NCBI RefSeq assembly: GCF_014274685.1
Contig: NZ_CP060393.1
Span: 2,849,501 to 2,913,500, forward strand
Direction of reading: 5' to 3'
Length of the DNA: 64,000 bases
From: Edaphobacter sp. 4G125
Lineage (GTDB): Bacteria > Acidobacteriota > Terriglobia > Terriglobales > Acidobacteriaceae
Positions 62,153 through 64,000 of the stretch are shown one piece after another. Within the stretch, counting starts at the first letter, position 1; every line of letters begins with the position of its first letter. The notes beneath the pieces were generated by a model. The model had not been told where the DNA came from. It did not search any database and worked only from the letters and a program-made list of their open reading frames with translations. The translations under genes and the position numbers were made by a program.

Positions 62153-62220
62153 TTGACACTGCCTGCTATTCTTAAATTAAGAAGGTAATAAAGCCCGGCC
62201 AATGGCCGGGCTTTTGCTTT
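62153..62220 (+). promoter_or_regulatory. Promoter with palindrome and immediate terminator upstream of lptFG
   Basis: TTGACA (62153-62158); perfect palindrome TTCTTAA-A-TTAAGAA (62169-62183), which covers the place of the -10; then terminator AAAGCCCGGCC-AAT-GGCCGGGCTTT with TTGCTTT (62190-62220). A transcript would be only ~35 nt unless it reads through to the gene at 62333. Either a short RNA or an attenuated leader, or simply a terminator for upstream reading. Confidence 0.5.
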
Positions 62221-62332
62221 AACAAACCCCGCACATCGGAGGTACGAGCCTAAAGTATCTGCTTCGAATACTTTGCACACTTTTGGTAGGGGGAGGGGGA
62301 TCGCGTAAACTCAACAGAGAGCATCCAGAAGC

Positions 62333-64000
62333 ATGCGCATCTTTACCCGGTACATCCTCCGCGAAGTCACTTCCTATGCCGTCCTCGGCGGAGTGTTATT
62401 CACCTTTATGCTCTTCATGCGCAACCTCGGCGATATCGTTGCGCTCGTCGTCCGAGGTTCGGCCTCGCTCATGGATGTCCTGCGTATCTTCGCATACCTG
62501 TTACCCAGCTTCCTCATCATGACCATCCCAATGGCGGTCCTGGTAGGAATCCTGCTAGGGCTCTCCCGACTCGCTGCCGACTCCGAGATCACAGCGATGC
62601 GGGCCTCCGGCGTAGGCGTCTTCCAATTTATCCGGATCATTTCGATCCTTGCTCTGACCGCCCTCGTAGGCAGCCTCTTCAACTCGCTTTATCTCGCGCC
62701 GAAATCGGCCGCCGCGACTCTGGCCCTCCAAGACTCGCTCAAATCCACCCAGGCCTCCTTTGAAGTCCAGCCCCGCGTCTTCTATGAAGATTTTCGCAAC
62801 TACGTCCTCTTTATTCAGGACGTAAAACCGGCATCAGGAGCAGCGCTCTGGCGCCACGTCTTCCTCGCCGATCTCACTCAACCTGCAAACCCAAACATCA
62901 CCACCGCCGACGAGGCGGTCGTCGTCTCCAACGATCCGCAAAGTATCCGGCTGCATCTCGTAAATGGCGGCCAGCACCAGACCTCTCCGACGGACCCGAA
63001 CCAATACAACATCTCCACCTTCGCCTCCACGGATCTGCCGATCCAAACCGGCGTGCAGGAAGACTCTCATCTCGGCCGTTCCAACACTCCAATCCTCGCG
63101 CTCCCTCTCTCCAATCTGTGGAGACTCGGGCACTCGCCGGACAATACCGTGCCGGGGGTTCGCGCGAATGTCTACCGAATCGAATTTCATCGCCGGCTCT
63201 CTTATCCGTTCGCCTGCATCGTCCTGATGTTGATTGGAGTTCCTCTCGGCCTCTCCTCAAAGCGCGGTGGAAAATCAACTGGCTTTGTTCTGACGATCGC
63301 CCTGGTCTTTATCTACTACTTCCTTTCACAGATTGGCATCGCCTTCGCTAAAAATGGAAAACTGTCTCCCTTCTTCGGGGTCTGGGGAGCAAACCTTCTC
63401 TTCGCTGCCTTTGGACTGGCTCTTCTTTACCAGATGTCTCACAGCGGCATCGCACTTGGGCTTATCTCGTCCGTCGGAACAGGGCTCAATAAACTGCTCA
63501 ACCGCATATTGCGAGATCGACAGTCGGCGTCGAACGGCAATTTCAACATAGCAACTGCGTTACGCCGCTTTCGCAGCACCTTTCACATTCAATTTCCTCT
63601 CCTGCTCGACGACTACATCATGCGCAGCTACGCATCGAACTTTGCGCTGATCCTACTGTCCTTTTCTTCTGTCTTCCTGATCTTTACCTTCTTTGAGCTG
63701 ATCGGAGATATCATCCGAAATCGCACCGCATTGATAACTGTTGGCGATTACCTGATCAACCTCATCCCCTACATCCTCTATAACGTCACCCCTCTCTGTG
63801 CTCTGGTCGCAGTGCTGATTACCTTCGGCGCGCTCAACCGTTCCTCAGAGCTCACCGCGATGAAAGCAACCGGAACCAGTTTGTACCGTATCGTCACCCC
63901 GGTCCTTGTTACGACGTTACTGATCGCAATCTCCCTTTTCGCCTTCGACGAACTTTACCTACCTACTGCCAATCGGCGGCAGGAGGCCCTGCGCTCTGTT
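62333..64000 (+). CDS. Fused LptF-LptG permease of the LPS exporter (partial, runs off right edge)
   Basis: 556 residues visible from the ATG at 62333, open to the window end. Module 1 (~1-385) is a complete YjgP/YjgQ unit: MRIFTRYILREVTSYAVLGGVLF, LPSFLIMTIPMAVLVGILLGLSRLAADSEITAMRASGVG, a periplasmic jelly-roll, then FHRRLSYPFACIVLMLIGVPLGLSSKRGG and three helices. After a linker a second module starts: LLDDYIMRSYASNFALILLSFSSVFLIFTFFELIGDIIRN, LYNVTPLCALVAVLITFGALNRSSELTAMKATGTSLYRI. Both copies carry the SELTAM/SEITAM signature of LptF/LptG. In most bacteria these are two proteins that pair in the membrane with LptB2. Here one chain holds both, matching the giant LptC/LptA fusion at 31467. 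Confidence 0.9.
   Translation, partial: MRIFTRYILREVTSYAVLGGVLFTFMLFMRNLGDIVALVVRGSASLMDVLRIFAYLLPSFLIMTIPMAVLVGILLGLSRLAADSEITAMRASGVGVFQFIRIISILALTALVGSLFNSLYLAPKSAAATLALQDSLKSTQASFEVQPRVFYEDFRNYVLFIQDVKPASGAALWRHVFLADLTQPANPNITTADEAVVVSNDPQSIRLHLVNGGQHQTSPTDPNQYNISTFASTDLPIQTGVQEDSHLGRSNTPILALPLSNLWRLGHSPDNTVPGVRANVYRIEFHRRLSYPFACIVLMLIGVPLGLSSKRGGKSTGFVLTIALVFIYYFLSQIGIAFAKNGKLSPFFGVWGANLLFAAFGLALLYQMSHSGIALGLISSVGTGLNKLLNRILRDRQSASNGNFNIATALRRFRSTFHIQFPLLLDDYIMRSYASNFALILLSFSSVFLIFTFFELIGDIIRNRTALITVGDYLINLIPYILYNVTPLCALVAVLITFGALNRSSELTAMKATGTSLYRIVTPVLVTTLLIAISLFAFDELYLPTANRRQEALRSV

Noticed and set aside
1..64000. CRISPR arrays, insertion sequences, rRNA genes
   Set aside because: No regularly spaced repeats, transposase motifs or rRNA sequence were seen on either strand.

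Overview
This 64-kb window looks like the chromosome of an Acidobacteriota bacterium of the Terriglobia type (Edaphobacter/Granulicella/Terriglobus-like). The evidence is two very large Oar-like TonB-dependent receptors with N-terminal carboxypeptidase-regulatory domains, a PadR regulator overlapping a long duplicated MacB/FtsX-type permease (the 'ADOP' arrangement), a secreted VWA protein of the acidobacterial type, giant fused Lpt proteins, and intergenic repeats with the word GAAGTCGAAGGATCTGCGG. No taxonomy search was possible, so this is inference from gene content.

Layout. (1) 1-2.1 kb: 3' end of a secretin gene, tRNA-Gly(GCC), tRNA-Cys(GCA) and the remains of a tyrosine recombinase. 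(2) 2.1-27.9 kb: a large carbohydrate-utilisation island. Leftward: a receptor and an MFS transporter. Rightward: a LacI regulator, NagB-like protein, Tat-exported sugar isomerase/epimerase, Tat-exported Gfo/Idh/MocA oxidoreductase and an unusual glycoside hydrolase. Then a GH13 alpha-glucosidase; a leftward DapA/NanA-type aldolase and FCD-type GntR regulator; a divergent FAD oxidoreductase and second MFS transporter; and a leftward block of receptor, GH127-like enzyme and sialidase-fold protein. Four copies of a palindrome built on GATTGTCGACAATC lie in promoters of this island. At two of them the palindrome has the same spacing from a TTGACA box. It fits the operator pattern of FadR-type GntR regulators, so the whole island is probably one regulon of the GntR protein encoded inside it.

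(3) 28.2-34.7 kb: core genes rpoN-hpf, lptB with a giant LptC/LptA fusion, a conserved hypothetical and tRNA-Leu(UAA). (4) 34.9-41.3 kb: two cobalamin riboswitches, one before nrdAB (B12-independent ribonucleotide reductase) and one before metE (B12-independent methionine synthase). Both leaders carry a second layer: a hairpin burying a first Shine-Dalgarno in front of a leader start codon, then another hairpin burying the Shine-Dalgarno of the real gene. (5) 41.3-50 kb: glyQ-glyS, an alpha/beta hydrolase, a small membrane protein, and a VWA protein coupled to a 1056-residue secreted protein of unknown function. (6) 50-54.5 kb: lutABC (lactate oxidation) divergent from rhaT (L-rhamnose uptake). 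(7) 54.8-64 kb: fatty-acid desaturase, a DUF3011 repeat protein, a two-component system, padR-ADOP permease and, running off the right edge, a single gene carrying two LptF/LptG permease modules.

The observations most worth pursuing are the shared operator of the sugar island, the two-tier B12 riboswitch leaders, and the orphan glycoside hydrolase at 11.6-14.0 kb with its Tat-exported oxidoreductase/isomerase neighbours.
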